Shown here: positions 17,479 through 27,000 of the stretch, piece after piece
Numbering within the stretch: the stretch's first letter is position 1
How the letters are laid out: the number at the start of each line of letters is the position of its first letter
NCBI GenBank assembly: GCA_034664125.1
Contig: JAXDIG010000011.1
Coordinates: 27,589 to 91,588, forward strand
Length of the DNA: 64,000 nt
Direction: 5' to 3'
From: JACVRW01 sp034664125
GTDB lineage: Bacteria > Actinomycetota > Thermoleophilia > Solirubrobacterales > Thermoleophilaceae
Notes under the pieces: generated by a model
What the model saw: the letters and a program-made list of their open reading frames with translations, nothing else
The model's database searches: none
Told to the model about the DNA's origin: nothing
Translations under genes and position numbers: made by a program

Positions 17479-18243
17479 TCAGGAGCCGCCGCTCCTTCTC
17501 AGGAGGTAGGTGTCCATGATCCAGCCCTTCCTCTGCCTCGCTTCGGCGCGGACCCGCTGGATGTCCTCGGCGACGTCGCCCAGCCGGCCCGCGACGAGGA
17601 TCTCGTCCTCCGTGCCGATGTAGGCCCCCCAGTAGATGTCGATGTCGTCCGCCGCCAGCGCGTTGAAGGTGCAGTCGGCGTCGAGCATCACCACGACGTC
17701 GTCGCTGTTCTCGGGGAAGCCCTCGGCGAGGCGCCGGCCGGTGGTCACGTGGACCGATCCGCCGACGCGGTTCAGGGGGACCCTGTGCTTCGCGGCCAGC
17801 GCCTGGACGCTGCTGATGCCGGGAATCACCTCGTACTCGAGCTCCAGCGCGCCCCGGGCGACCACCTGGTCGATGACGGCCAGGGTGCTGTCGTACAGCG
17901 CCGGGTCGCCCCAGACCAGGAACGCGCCGTGCTGGCCGTCCTCGAGCTCGTCGCGAATCGCCTGCTCCCAGACCTGCGCGCGCCGGCTGCGCCAGTCCTC
18001 GACCGCCTTGCGGTAGGCGGGCGCCGTGCGGTCGCGCTCGGGATCCCGGACGTCCACCATGCGGTAGGACCGATCCTCGATGTAGCGCTCGCAGATCTCC
18101 CTGCGCAGGTCGACGAGGTCGTGCTTCTCGCCGCCCTTCTCGACCACGAAGAACACGTCGACCGCGTTCAGCGCCTTGATCGCCTGCACGGTCACGTAGT
18201 CCGGGTCGCCGGCGCCGATCCCGATCACGAACAGCTTCCTCAT
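17479..18243 (-). CDS. cobF: Precorrin-6A synthase (deacetylating), CobF
   Basis: CobF methylates C-1 of precorrin-5 and releases the two-carbon fragment as acetate, a step of the aerobic cobalamin route only. The 254-residue length is normal. The N-terminal IGIGAGDPDYVTVQAIKALN is the S-adenosylmethionine site of the tetrapyrrole methylase fold. The later LVWGDPALYDSTLAVI and EVIPGISSVQALAAKH motifs are as in known CobF. The ATG at 18243 overlaps the cobS stop (ATGA), so it is the last gene of the unit that also encodes BluB-CobT and CobS. Its presence, with cobG, marks the pathway as oxygen-dependent. Confidence 0.93.
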   Translation of the reverse strand: MRKLFVIGIGAGDPDYVTVQAIKALNAVDVFFVVEKGGEKHDLVDLRREICERYIEDRSYRMVDVRDPERDRTAPAYRKAVEDWRSRRAQVWEQAIRDELEDGQHGAFLVWGDPALYDSTLAVIDQVVARGALELEYEVIPGISSVQALAAKHRVPLNRVGGSVHVTTGRRLAEGFPENSDDVVVMLDADCTFNALAADDIDIYWGAYIGTEDEILVAGRLGDVAEDIQRVRAEARQRKGWIMDTYLLRRSGGS

Positions 18244-19016
18244 CGCCAGAAGCCGAGCAGCGCCGTGCACACCGCCACCTCCACGACCGCCACCGTCGCG
18301 CCGATCGTGTCGCCGGTGCGCCCGCCGATCGCGCGCCGTGCGGCCCAGGCCGACAGCAGCGCGATCGCGAGCGTGACGCCCAGGGCCGCGAGGCCGGGGC
18401 CGATGCCGGCAGCCACCCCGGCGACGAGAACGGCGCAGGCACTAGCGATCAGCAGCGCGACGCGCCCGACCCGGAAGCCGGCGCCAAGGCCCTCGGGGCG
18501 GGCCGGGGACGTGGCGGCGGCGTGCAGCAGGGCCGCCCAGCGCGACAGCGCTCCCGCGGTCACGAGCGCCGCCAGTGCCTCGCTGTCGCTCAGCGGCGCG
18601 AGCGCGGCGAGCAGTAGCAGCGCCCAGCCGACCAGGGCGAGCACCCCGAACGCCCCGGTGGCGGAGTCGCGCATGACGGCGAGGCGGCGCTCGGGATCGC
18701 CGCGCACGCCGAGGCCGTCGGCGGTGTCGGCCAGCCCATCCTGGTGGAGGGCGCCCGTCACCAGCACGAGTGCGGCCATCGCCAGCACGGTCGCCGCCGT
18801 CGCTCCGAAGAGCGGCTCGGCGCCGGCGCGCACCCCGCCGGCGAGCGCGCCGATCAGCGCTCCCACGACCGGAAACCACACCGCCGCGCCACCCAGGTCG
18901 ACGGCGCTCCGCCCGCGCAGGCGCACGGGCACCACGGTCAGGAACGAGACGGCCAGCGCGAGCTGCGCGGCGGCGCGGCGCAGGCCGCTGGCCGGAGCAA
19001 GCTCATCGACGGTCAA
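18240..19016 (-). CDS. cobS: Adenosylcobinamide-GDP ribazoletransferase (cobalamin synthase), CobS
   Basis: CobS joins alpha-ribazole (phosphate) to adenosylcobinamide-GDP at the membrane. The 258-residue protein has six or seven hydrophobic segments and the signature LVTGALHQDGLADTADGLG, whose acidic residues bind magnesium, followed by RLAVMRDSATGAFGVLAL. FLTVVPVRLRG near the N-terminus is also typical. The TTG start at 19016 is supported by a GAGGAGG site seven bases before it; it overlaps the end of bluB-cobT by 14 bases. An ATG at 19006 would be out of frame. Confidence 0.92.
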   Translation of the reverse strand: MTVDELAPASGLRRAAAQLALAVSFLTVVPVRLRGRSAVDLGGAAVWFPVVGALIGALAGGVRAGAEPLFGATAATVLAMAALVLVTGALHQDGLADTADGLGVRGDPERRLAVMRDSATGAFGVLALVGWALLLLAALAPLSDSEALAALVTAGALSRWAALLHAAATSPARPEGLGAGFRVGRVALLIASACAVLVAGVAAGIGPGLAALGVTLAIALLSAWAARRAIGGRTGDTIGATVAVVEVAVCTALLGFWR

Positions 19017-20790
19017 TCCCGGCCTCCTCGAAGGTGGCCATGGAGCCGTGCAGGGCCCCGGCGGCCTCCACGATCGGCAGCGCCATCAGGGCACCGGAGG
19101 CCTCACCGAGCCGCAGGCGCAGGTCGAGCAGCGGCTCGAGGCCGAGCTCCTCCAGCACGCGCCCGTGGCCCGGCTCGGCGGACCGGTGCCCCGCGATCAG
19201 CACCTCCCCCACACCCGGGTCGAGCCTGACCGCGGCAAGCGCGGCCACCGTCACCGCGTATCCGTCGAGCAGCACCGGCAGGCGGCGGCGCGCGGCCTCC
19301 GTGGCGGCGCCCGCGAGCGCCGCGAGCTCCAGGCCGCCGACCGCGAGCAGCGCCTCGCGCGCGCCCGCCGGGGCGCCGTTGCGCTCCAGCGCGCGGGCTA
19401 CGAGCATCCGCTTGCGCTCGAGCCCCCCGGAGTCCAGGCCGGTGCCCCGGCCCACGGTTTCGGCGGGCGAGGCGCCGGTGAGCGCGCAGGCGAGCGCCGA
19501 GGTGGTGGCGGTGTTGCCGATGCCGATCTCACCCAGCACCAGGCAGTCCACGCCGCGCTCGGCGAGCTCCGCCGCCAGCGCCGCGCCGGCGACCAGCGCC
19601 GCGTCGAGCTGCTCGCCGGTAAGCGCCGGGCCCTCGGTCATGTCGGCGGAGCCGGGCGCGACCTTGGCGTCGCGCACGCCCGCGGGCGTGGGGCCCTCGA
19701 GTCCGACGTCGGCCACCAACAGCTCGTGCCCGCCCCGGCGCGCCAGGACGCCGACCGCGGTTTCGGCGCGCGCCGCGGCGGCGGTGACCTGGGCCGACAC
19801 CTCGGAGTCGAACAGGCTCGTCCCATGCCGGACGTGCCCGTGGTCGGCGGCGCACACGAGAACGCCCGCGCGCAGGCGCGAAGGCGGCGGTGCTCCGGCG
19901 ATCGCGGCCCAGCGTTCGATCAGCGCCTCGATCGCGCCGAGGCTGCCCGCGGGCTTGACGAGGCGGTCGAGCCGGTCGCGGGCCGCGGTCGCGGCGGCGC
20001 GGTCGGGAACGGCGGGCGCATCGGTGAAGCCGCCGTTGGACGCCTCCTCCTCCCCGCGCCAGCGCTCGTCCATGACGACCACGTCGAGCGGAGCCCGCTC
20101 GGACCAGCCGACGGCCTCGAGCCCCGGCCGCACCGGTCGCTCGTCGGGCCAGCCCACGCAGAGGTACGCGATCGGGTCGACCCGATCGGGGATGCCGAGC
20201 AGCGCGCGCAGGTCGTCGGGGCGGTAGAAGCTGACCCAGCCCACACCCAGGCCCTCGGCGCGCGCGGCCAGCCACAGGTTCTCGACGGCGCAGGCGGTGC
20301 TGTACACGTCGGTTTCGGGGATCGTGCCGCGGCCGAGCACCTCGGCGGCGGGATCGCCGTGGTCGCAGCAGACGCAGACGCCCAGCGGCGCGTCCACCAC
20401 GCCCTCGATCTTCTGGTCGAGGAACTGCCGCGTGCGCTCGTCGAAGCGGTCGGCCTGGCGGATGCGCTCGCGCTGAGCGACCTGATGCACGGCCACGCGA
20501 GTGGCCGGGTCCCGGATCACGATCAGGCGCCAAGGCTGCATCAAGCCCACGGACGGGGCCCGGTGGGCGGCCTCGAGGACGCGTCGCAGCAGGTCCTCCG
20601 GCACCGGGTCGGGGCGGAACCTGCGGATGTCGCGGCGCTCGGCGATCACGCGGTAGACCGCATCGCGCTCGGCCTCGGGGTAGCGCCAGCCGGCGGGGTC
20701 GGCGGCACGCTCGGCGGCGCGCGAGGGGTCGAAGCCAGGAGGGGTCGGCGGGCGCGTCAGGCGATCCGGAGCCGTCACAGCCGAGAACAC
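19003..20790 (-). CDS. BluB-CobT fusion: 5,6-dimethylbenzimidazole synthase and its phosphoribosyltransferase
   Basis: This 595-residue protein joins two successive enzymes of lower-ligand assembly. The first 230 or so residues are BluB, the flavin-destroying nitroreductase-like enzyme that makes dimethylbenzimidazole, with RRDIRRFRPDPVPEDLLR, AHRAPSVGLMQPWRLIVI and a C-terminal GWPDERPVRPGLE. Residues from about 255 are CobT, which activates the base to alpha-ribazole phosphate, with KPAGSLGAIE, ADHGHVRHGTS and LGEIGIGNTATTSALA. The start is uncertain: GTG 20790 and GTG 20778 are possible and neither has a clear ribosome site. The gene diverges from the riboswitch-led operon, so its own promoter must overlap that leader. 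Confidence 0.9.
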   Translation of the reverse strand: MFSAVTAPDRLTRPPTPPGFDPSRAAERAADPAGWRYPEAERDAVYRVIAERRDIRRFRPDPVPEDLLRRVLEAAHRAPSVGLMQPWRLIVIRDPATRVAVHQVAQRERIRQADRFDERTRQFLDQKIEGVVDAPLGVCVCCDHGDPAAEVLGRGTIPETDVYSTACAVENLWLAARAEGLGVGWVSFYRPDDLRALLGIPDRVDPIAYLCVGWPDERPVRPGLEAVGWSERAPLDVVVMDERWRGEEEASNGGFTDAPAVPDRAAATAARDRLDRLVKPAGSLGAIEALIERWAAIAGAPPPSRLRAGVLVCAADHGHVRHGTSLFDSEVSAQVTAAAARAETAVGVLARRGGHELLVADVGLEGPTPAGVRDAKVAPGSADMTEGPALTGEQLDAALVAGAALAAELAERGVDCLVLGEIGIGNTATTSALACALTGASPAETVGRGTGLDSGGLERKRMLVARALERNGAPAGAREALLAVGGLELAALAGAATEAARRRLPVLLDGYAVTVAALAAVRLDPGVGEVLIAGHRSAEPGHGRVLEELGLEPLLDLRLRLGEASGALMALPIVEAAGALHGSMATFEEAGIDRR

Positions 20791-20807
20791 TAGCCCGGGT
20801 GTAGCAT

Positions 20808-20950
20808 CCTGCCGGTCATTGCGGCGGTGCGAGGAACCCGGTGCAAGTCCGGGACGGTCGCGCCACTGTGACCGGTGCCCCAGCGGGCCGGGAGTCAGGA
20901 ACTTGCCACGCCGCGAACCCTTCCGAGGGCGGGACGCTCGATCCCGTGGA
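20808..20950 (+). promoter_or_regulatory. Cobalamin riboswitch heading the cobC-cobK operon
   Basis: The conserved cobalamin aptamer parts appear in order: GAGGAACCCGGTGCAAGTCC, then GGGACGG, GCGCCACTGTGA (the B12-box core), then GGGAGTCAGGAACTTGCCA. The aptamer ends shortly before the ribosome site GGAGG at 20948, so it probably controls translation of the leader peptide and cobC, or termination just before them. A TAGCAT at 20802 could be the -10 box. The exact ends are estimates. In this family, adenosylcobalamin binding shuts off expression. Confidence 0.93.
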
Positions 20951-20958
20951 GGTAGAAG

Positions 20959-20985
20959 ATGAAGGCAGCGACGGTCGAGGAATGA
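20959..20985 (+). CDS. Eight-codon leader ORF between the riboswitch and cobC
   Basis: ATG at 20959 has the only strong ribosome site in this leader (GGAGG at 20948-20952, six bases upstream). It encodes MKAATVEE and stops at TGA 20983-20985, which overlaps the cobC ATG at 20982 (ATGA). The cobC start itself has only a badly spaced GAGG. The arrangement suggests ribosomes load at the leader and re-initiate at cobC, so the riboswitch would act on cobC through the leader. It could be chance, since the peptide is very short. Confidence 0.5.
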   Translation: MKAATVEE

Positions 20986-21563
20986 GGCGACTGTTGCTCG
21001 TGCGCCACGCGCCCACGGACGCGACGCGACAATCGGCCTTTCCCCGCGACGAGCCGCTCGACGAGCGCGCGCGCCGGCAGGCCGCGCGCCTCGCGGGCCG
21101 GCTGCCGCAAAGCTGCGAGGCGGTGTCGAGCCCCGCTCTGCGCTGCCGCGAAACCGCGCTCGCGGCGGGGCTCGATCCGACCCCGGACCCGGCACTGGCC
21201 GAGTGCGACTTCGGCACGTGGGCGGGCCGGTCGCTCGCCGACATCGACGCCGCCGACCCCGCCGCCGCGCGCGCCTGGATCGCCGATCCCGACTGCGCCC
21301 CGCACGGCGGCGAGAGCCTCACCGACTTCGCCCGGCGCGTGGGGCGCTGGCTGGACGGTCAGGCGCGGCGCTCCGGCAACGCCGTGGCCGTGACCCACGC
21401 GGGCGTGGTCAAAGGTGCGCTGGTGCACGCGCTGGGGGCGCCGATCGAGAGCTTCTGGCGGATCGACGTGGCTCCGCTGGCGATCACGGAGCTGCACGGC
21501 CACGACGGACGCTGGACGATCAGCCGCGTGAACCACCTCCTCGACGCGGACACCGAGGCGTGA
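20982..21563 (+). CDS. cobC: Histidine phosphatase, probable alpha-ribazole phosphatase (CobC type)
   Basis: The 193-residue protein belongs to the phosphoglycerate-mutase-like histidine phosphatases. The phosphorylated His is in LLLVRHAPTD (RH-x-x-T), the second Arg is in SSPALRCRETA, the acid is in LAECDFGTWAGRS and the second His is in VAVTHAGVVKG. In cobalamin operons this family removes phosphate from alpha-ribazole phosphate or from cobalamin phosphate. It is the first full gene after the riboswitch. This CobC is unrelated to the threonine-phosphate decarboxylase, which some authors also call CobC. Confidence 0.88.
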   Translation: MRRLLLVRHAPTDATRQSAFPRDEPLDERARRQAARLAGRLPQSCEAVSSPALRCRETALAAGLDPTPDPALAECDFGTWAGRSLADIDAADPAAARAWIADPDCAPHGGESLTDFARRVGRWLDGQARRSGNAVAVTHAGVVKGALVHALGAPIESFWRIDVAPLAITELHGHDGRWTISRVNHLLDADTEA

Positions 21564-22498
21564 GCGGCACCGCGCTGCTGGGTGGCTACGCCGCCGACCT
21601 CGCGCTCGGGGACCCGCGCCGCTGGCACCCGGTGGCCGGCTTCGGGCGCGCGGCGCTGCAGGTGGAGCGGCTCGTCTACGCGCCGACGCGCCACCGCGGC
21701 GCGCTGTTCGCCGTCGCCCTGGTGGCTCTGGCCACGCTGAGCGCCGAGCTCGCCGCGCGCGCGGCCCGGCGCGCGGGGGTCCGCCCCGGGCTCGTCCTCG
21801 CCGCGGCCACCTGGACCGCCCTGGGCGGGCGCTCGCTCGTGTCCGAGGCGCGCCGGATCGCAGCACTGCTCGATCGAGGCGACCTCGCCGGGGCGCGCGC
21901 GGGGCTGCCCGCCCTCGTCGGGCGCGACACGAGCGCACTGGACGAGGAGCAGGTCTGCCGCGCCGTGGTTGAGTCGGTGGCCGAGAACACCTCGGACGCC
22001 GTCGTCGGCGCGCTGCTGTGGGGCGCGGTCGCCGGTCCGGCCGGCGTCGCGGCCTACCGGTCCGCCAACACGCTCGACGCGATGGTCGGCCACCGCAGCC
22101 AGCGCTACGAGGCGTTCGGCTGGGCGGCGGCGCGCCTCGACGACCTGATGAGCTGGCCCGGAGCCCGTGGCGGCGCGGCGCTGGCCGTGCTGGCCGCGCC
22201 GCTCGTGGGCGGCTCGCCGCGCGCGGCCTGGGGCGCGATCCGGCGCGACGGCCCGACACACCCGAGCCCCAACGCCGGTCGCATGGAGGCCGCGTTCGCG
22301 GGCGCGCTCGGAGTCGGCCTCGGCGGGCCGCTCAGCTACGGCGGGCGCGTGGAGCTGCGGCCCGCGCTCGGGGACGGCCCGCCGCCCCGGCCGGAGGACG
22401 TGCGCCGCGCGGCTCGGCTCTCGCTCGCCGTCGGCGCCTGCGCCGCGGCCGGGTGCGCGCTGCTGCGCGGGGCCCGGCGCCGGAGGGTCCCCGCGTGA
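21560..22498 (+). CDS. cobD: Adenosylcobinamide-phosphate synthase (CobD/CbiB)
   Basis: This integral membrane enzyme attaches aminopropanol (or its phosphate) to adenosylcobyric acid. The 312-residue protein has the family motifs LALGDPRRWHPVAGFG, VVESVAENTSDAVVGALLW, YRSANTLDAMVGHRSQRYE and THPSPNAGRMEAAFAGALG, with four or so membrane segments. The GTG at 21560 overlaps the cobC stop and its own stop overlaps cobQ. The substrate is the product of the threonine-phosphate decarboxylase domain encoded further down the operon. Confidence 0.92.
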   Translation: MSGTALLGGYAADLALGDPRRWHPVAGFGRAALQVERLVYAPTRHRGALFAVALVALATLSAELAARAARRAGVRPGLVLAAATWTALGGRSLVSEARRIAALLDRGDLAGARAGLPALVGRDTSALDEEQVCRAVVESVAENTSDAVVGALLWGAVAGPAGVAAYRSANTLDAMVGHRSQRYEAFGWAAARLDDLMSWPGARGGAALAVLAAPLVGGSPRAAWGAIRRDGPTHPSPNAGRMEAAFAGALGVGLGGPLSYGGRVELRPALGDGPPPRPEDVRRAARLSLAVGACAAAGCALLRGARRRRVPA

Positions 22499-24015
22499 GG
22501 GGCGCGCTGCTCGTCTGCGGGACGCACTCGGACGCCGGCAAGTCGCTCGTCACGGCCGGCATCTGCCGCTGGTTGCACCGCGCCGGCGTGCGCGTGGCGC
22601 CCTTCAAGGCCCAGAACATGGCGCTCAACTCCGTCGTCGCGCCCGACGGCAGCGAGGTGGGGCGCTCGCAGGCGGTCCAGGCCGCTGCCGCCGGGCTCGA
22701 GCCGGAGGCGGCGATGAACCCGGTGCTGATCAAGCCGTCGGGGGAGCGCCACAGCCAGGTCGTGGTGATGGGCCGCCCCTACGCCGACGCCGACGCCCGC
22801 TCCTACCAGGACCTCAAGCACGAGCTGCGGCCCGTGGTGGCCGAGGCGCTCGCCGACCTGCGCACGCGCTACGACGTGGTGATCTGCGAGGGAGCGGGCA
22901 GCCCCGCCGAGGTGAACCTGCGCGACGGCGACCTCGCCAACATGGGCCTGGCCCGCTCGGCCGGGCTGCCGGCGCTGGTGGTGGCCGACATCGACCGCGG
23001 TGGCGTGCTCGCGTCGCTGTTCGGCACGCTGGCGCTGCTCGAGCCGGACGACCAGGCGCACGTGGCCGGCTTCGCGATCAACAAGTTCCGCGGCGACGCC
23101 TCGATCCTCGAGCCGGGACTGGCGCGGCTGGAGGAGCTGACGGCCCGGCCGACCCTGGGCGTGCTGCCCTGGGTCGAGGACCTCTGGATGGACGTGGAGG
23201 ACTCACTGGCGCTGGAGGCCCGCCGCCCCGAGGCGCCGGCGCTCGGCTCGACCCTCGATGTGGCCGTGGTCCGGCTGCGCTGGATGAGCAACTTCACCGA
23301 CCTGGACGCGCTCGCCGCCGAGCCCGGCGTGCGCGTGCGCTTCACGCGCTCCGCGGCCGACGTGGAGCGCGCCGACCTGGTCGTGCTCCCCGGGACCAAG
23401 GCGACGGTCGAGGACCTCGAGCGGCTGCGCGACGGGGGACTCGACCGGGCACTGGCCCGCCGGGTCGAGGCGGGCGGCGCGGTGCTCGGCATCTGCGGCG
23501 GCTACCAGCTGCTCGGCGAGCGGATCGTGGACGAGGTGGAGTCCGGTCGCGGCCAGGTGGAGGGCCTTGGGCTGCTGCCCGTGACCACCGAGTTCGGCCG
23601 CGAGAAGGTGCTGCGCCGCCGCAGCGGGCGCTGCGCCTGGCTCGACACCGGCGCCTCGGGCTACGAGATCCGGCACGGCCGCGTGACGCGCCACGGCGGC
23701 GAGAGCCTGCTGGAGGCCGGCGGCGAGCCGGACGGCTGCCGGCTCGGCCCCGTGCTCGGCACGTCCTGGCACGGCGCGCTCGAGCACGACGCGTTCAGGC
23801 GCGCCCTGCTCGTGCGCCTGGCGGCCGAGCGCGGCAGGAGCTTCGTGCCGGGCGACGCCAGCTTCGCCGGCGCACGCGAGGCCCGGCTCGACGTGCTCGG
23901 CGACCTGATCGCGGGCCATCTCGACACCGACAAGCTGGCCGAGCTGATCGAGCACGGTCCCCCCGCGGGGCTGCCCGATGTCCGGACGGAGGTCCGCACT
24001 TGCTTCGCTTCGTGA
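22495..24015 (+). CDS. cobQ: Cobyric acid synthase (CobQ/CbiP)
   Basis: CobQ amidates four side chains of adenosylcobyrinic acid diamide with glutamine and ATP. The 506-residue protein begins with the P-loop-like VCGTHSDAGKSLVTAGICRW and the substrate region VAPFKAQNMALNS. NLRDGDLANMGLA and DIDRGGVLASLFGT follow. The C-terminal glutamine amidotransferase domain has the Cys nucleophile in GICGGYQLLG and a His in GTSWHGALE. Length is normal. The GTG at 22495 overlaps the cobD stop. Its last 16 bases overlap cobN if cobN starts at the TTG. Confidence 0.94.
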   Translation: MRGALLVCGTHSDAGKSLVTAGICRWLHRAGVRVAPFKAQNMALNSVVAPDGSEVGRSQAVQAAAAGLEPEAAMNPVLIKPSGERHSQVVVMGRPYADADARSYQDLKHELRPVVAEALADLRTRYDVVICEGAGSPAEVNLRDGDLANMGLARSAGLPALVVADIDRGGVLASLFGTLALLEPDDQAHVAGFAINKFRGDASILEPGLARLEELTARPTLGVLPWVEDLWMDVEDSLALEARRPEAPALGSTLDVAVVRLRWMSNFTDLDALAAEPGVRVRFTRSAADVERADLVVLPGTKATVEDLERLRDGGLDRALARRVEAGGAVLGICGGYQLLGERIVDEVESGRGQVEGLGLLPVTTEFGREKVLRRRSGRCAWLDTGASGYEIRHGRVTRHGGESLLEAGGEPDGCRLGPVLGTSWHGALEHDAFRRALLVRLAAERGRSFVPGDASFAGAREARLDVLGDLIAGHLDTDKLAELIEHGPPAGLPDVRTEVRTCFAS

Positions 24016-27000
24016 CGACGGCCGACACCGAGATCCTCGCCGCCGCGGGGGCGGTCGAGCGGCTGCCCGAGGACTTCCCCGAGGTGCGCTGCGCGAACCC
24101 GGGCACGGCGACGGACGACGACGCGCTGATCGAGGAGGTGCTCGACGGCGCCCGAGTGGTGCTCTGCCGCATCCTCGGCGGGCGGCGCGGCTGGCCCGGC
24201 GGCTTCGATACCCTCCGCGCGCGCTGCTCCGAGCGCGGCATCGCGCTGCTGGCGCTCGGCGGGGAGGCGGAGCCGGACGCCGAGATGACGGAGCTGTCGC
24301 TGGCCCCGGCCGGCGCGGTGGCCCAGGCGGGCGAGTACCTGCGCCACGGCGACATCGACAACGTCGAGCAGCTGCTGCGCTTCCTCGCCGACACGTTCCT
24401 GCTCGACGGCCACGGCTTCGCCCCGCCGCGCGAGGTCGCCGACCTGGGCGTGTACCTGCCCGGCGAGGGCGACGTGCAGCTCGAGCGCGTGCTCGACGGA
24501 CACGATCCCGCGCTGCCGACCATCGGGGTGTGCTTCTACCGCTCGCACCGGCTCACAGGGAACACGGCGTTCGTGGACCAGCTGTGCCGCTCGATCGCAG
24601 ACGCCGGCGCGAACGCCCTCGCGGTGTGGAGCTACACGCTGCGGCGCGGCCCGGACGGGTCGGTGCCGGCGCTGTCGCTGCTGGCGGACCGCGTGGACGC
24701 CCTGCTCGTGACCATGCTCGCAACCGGCGGGTCGGGCGCCGCGGACGCGCGCGCCACCGATGCCGAGGGCGTCGGGGAGACGTGGCAGGACTGGGACGCC
24801 TCGGCGCTGGCCGCGCTGGACGTCCCAGTGATCCAGGCCGTGTGCGCCACCGGCTCGCGGGCGGCCTGGGAGGAGTCCGACTCGGGGCTGACCCCGCTCG
24901 ACGCCGCCACCCAGGTGGCGATCCCGGAGTTCGACGGCCGGCTGCTGGGCGGCGTGATCTCCTTCAAGGAGCGCGACGCGGAGGGATCGCCGGTTGGTGT
25001 GCCGGTGCCCCGCTACGTGCCGCACCCCGAGCGCTGCGGGCGAGTCGCACGGCTGGCGGTCCGCAGTGCGCGCCTGCGCGCGCTGCCCGCGGAGCGGCGA
25101 CGCGTGGCCGTGCTGCTCACGAGCTTCCCCACCAAGCACGCCAAGGTGGGAATGGCGGTGGGGCTGGACACGCCCGCCAGCGCTCTGCGCCTGCTGGACG
25201 CGCTGCACGGCGACGGGATGGCGGTCGAGCGCCCCTTCGAGCACGGCGACGAACTGATGCACGCGCTGATCGACGCGGGCGGGCACGACCCGGAGTTCCT
25301 CACCGACGACCAGCTTGCCGTCTCCCCCCTGCGCCTCGGCGTGGCCGACTACCTGAGCGCCTACGCCGAGCTGCCGGACGAGCTGCGCGCGGCGATCGAA
25401 GAGCGCTGGGGCGCGCCGCCCGGCGACCGCTACCTCGACGGCGACGACTTCGTGATCGCGGGCCTGGAGCTGGGCAACGTGCTGATCGCGATCCAGCCGC
25501 CGCGCGGGTACGGCGAGGACCCGGTCGGGATCTACCACGACCCGAAGCTGCCCCCCACCCACCACTACCTCGCCTGCTACTGGTGGCTCCACCGGGTCTG
25601 GAAGGCCGACGCGATCGTCCACCTCGGCAAGCACGGGACGCTCGAGTGGCTGCCCGGCAAGATGCTCGCGCTGTCGGCCCGGTGCGCACCGGACGCCGCG
25701 CTCGGCGACGTGCCGCTCATCTACCCGTTCGTCGTCAACGACCCGGGCGAGGGCGTGCAGGCCAAGCGGCGCGCGCACGCGGTGATCGTCGACCACCTGG
25801 TGCCGCCGATGATGCGCGCGGACACCTACGACGAGCTCGCCGAGCTGGAGACCCTGCTCGACGAGTACGCGCGGCTCGAGGTGCTGGACCCGCCCAAGCT
25901 GCCCGCGCTCGCCGCCCGCATCTGGACCGCGATCGAGGCCGCCAACCTGCAGGCCGACATCGGCGTCGAGGAGCGCCCGGACGACGTCGGAGCGCTGGTC
26001 GAGCACATCGACGGCTATCTCTGCGAGGTCAAGGACATCCAGGTCAAGGACGGGCTGCACGTGCTCGGACAGGCCCCCGAGGGCGAGCAGCTGCGCGGCC
26101 TGGTGTCCGCCGTCCTGCGGCTCGGCTCGGGCTCGGTGCCGGGCCTGCGACGGGCGGTCGGCGCGGCGTTCGGGCTCGACGAGCCGGCGCTGGTCGCGGC
26201 CCCCGGCGCCGGGGCTCCCGCCGCGCCCGCCGAGCTGATCGAGCGCTTCCGCGGCCCGGCCGCGAGCGCCGGCGACCTGGTCGATCGGCTCGAGGCGGCG
26301 CAGATGGCGCTGCTCGACGCCCTGGCCGCGCGCGGCTGGGACCCCGCGGGCGCCGGCGCGGTGTGCGCCGAGGTGCTGGGACACGCCGACGAGGGCGTCG
26401 AGCGCGCGCTGCGCTTCGCCGCCGCCGAGGTGGTTCCGCGCATACGGGGAACGACGGCCGAGCTGGACAACGTGGTGGCGGCCCTGAACGGCCGGCACGT
26501 GCCCGCCGGTCCCTCTGGGAGCCCCACCCGCGGCCGGGTGGACGTGCTGCCCACCGGGCGCAACTTCTATTCGGTGGACCCGCGCGCGCTGCCGTCCGAG
26601 CTGTCCTGGGAGGTCGGCGAGCGGCTGGCCGAGGCGCTGCTGGACCGCCACCGCCGCGAGGCGGGCGAGCTGCCGCGGATGGTCGGCCTGGTGGCCTGGG
26701 GCACGTCCGCGATGCGCACGCAGGGCGACGACGTGGCCGAGATCCTGGCGCTGCTCGGCGTGCGCCCGACCTGGCACCCCGAGTCGGGCCGGGTGACCGG
26801 CATCGAGGTGATCCCGCTGGCCGAGCTCGGGCGCCCGCGCATCGACGTGACCGTGCGCATCTCCGGCTTCTTCCGCGACGCGTTCCCCCACCTGGTGCGG
26901 CTGCTCGACGACGCCGTCACCACCGTTGCCGGGCTGGACGAGCCGCCGCAGAGCAACTACGTCGCGGCGCACGCGCGAGCCGACGCGGAGAGGCTGGCCG

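Noticed and set aside
18995..19006. ATG at 19006 as the start of cobS, matching the usual ATGA overlap
   Set aside because: It is out of frame with the cobS protein; TTG 19016 is in frame and has a strong ribosome site.
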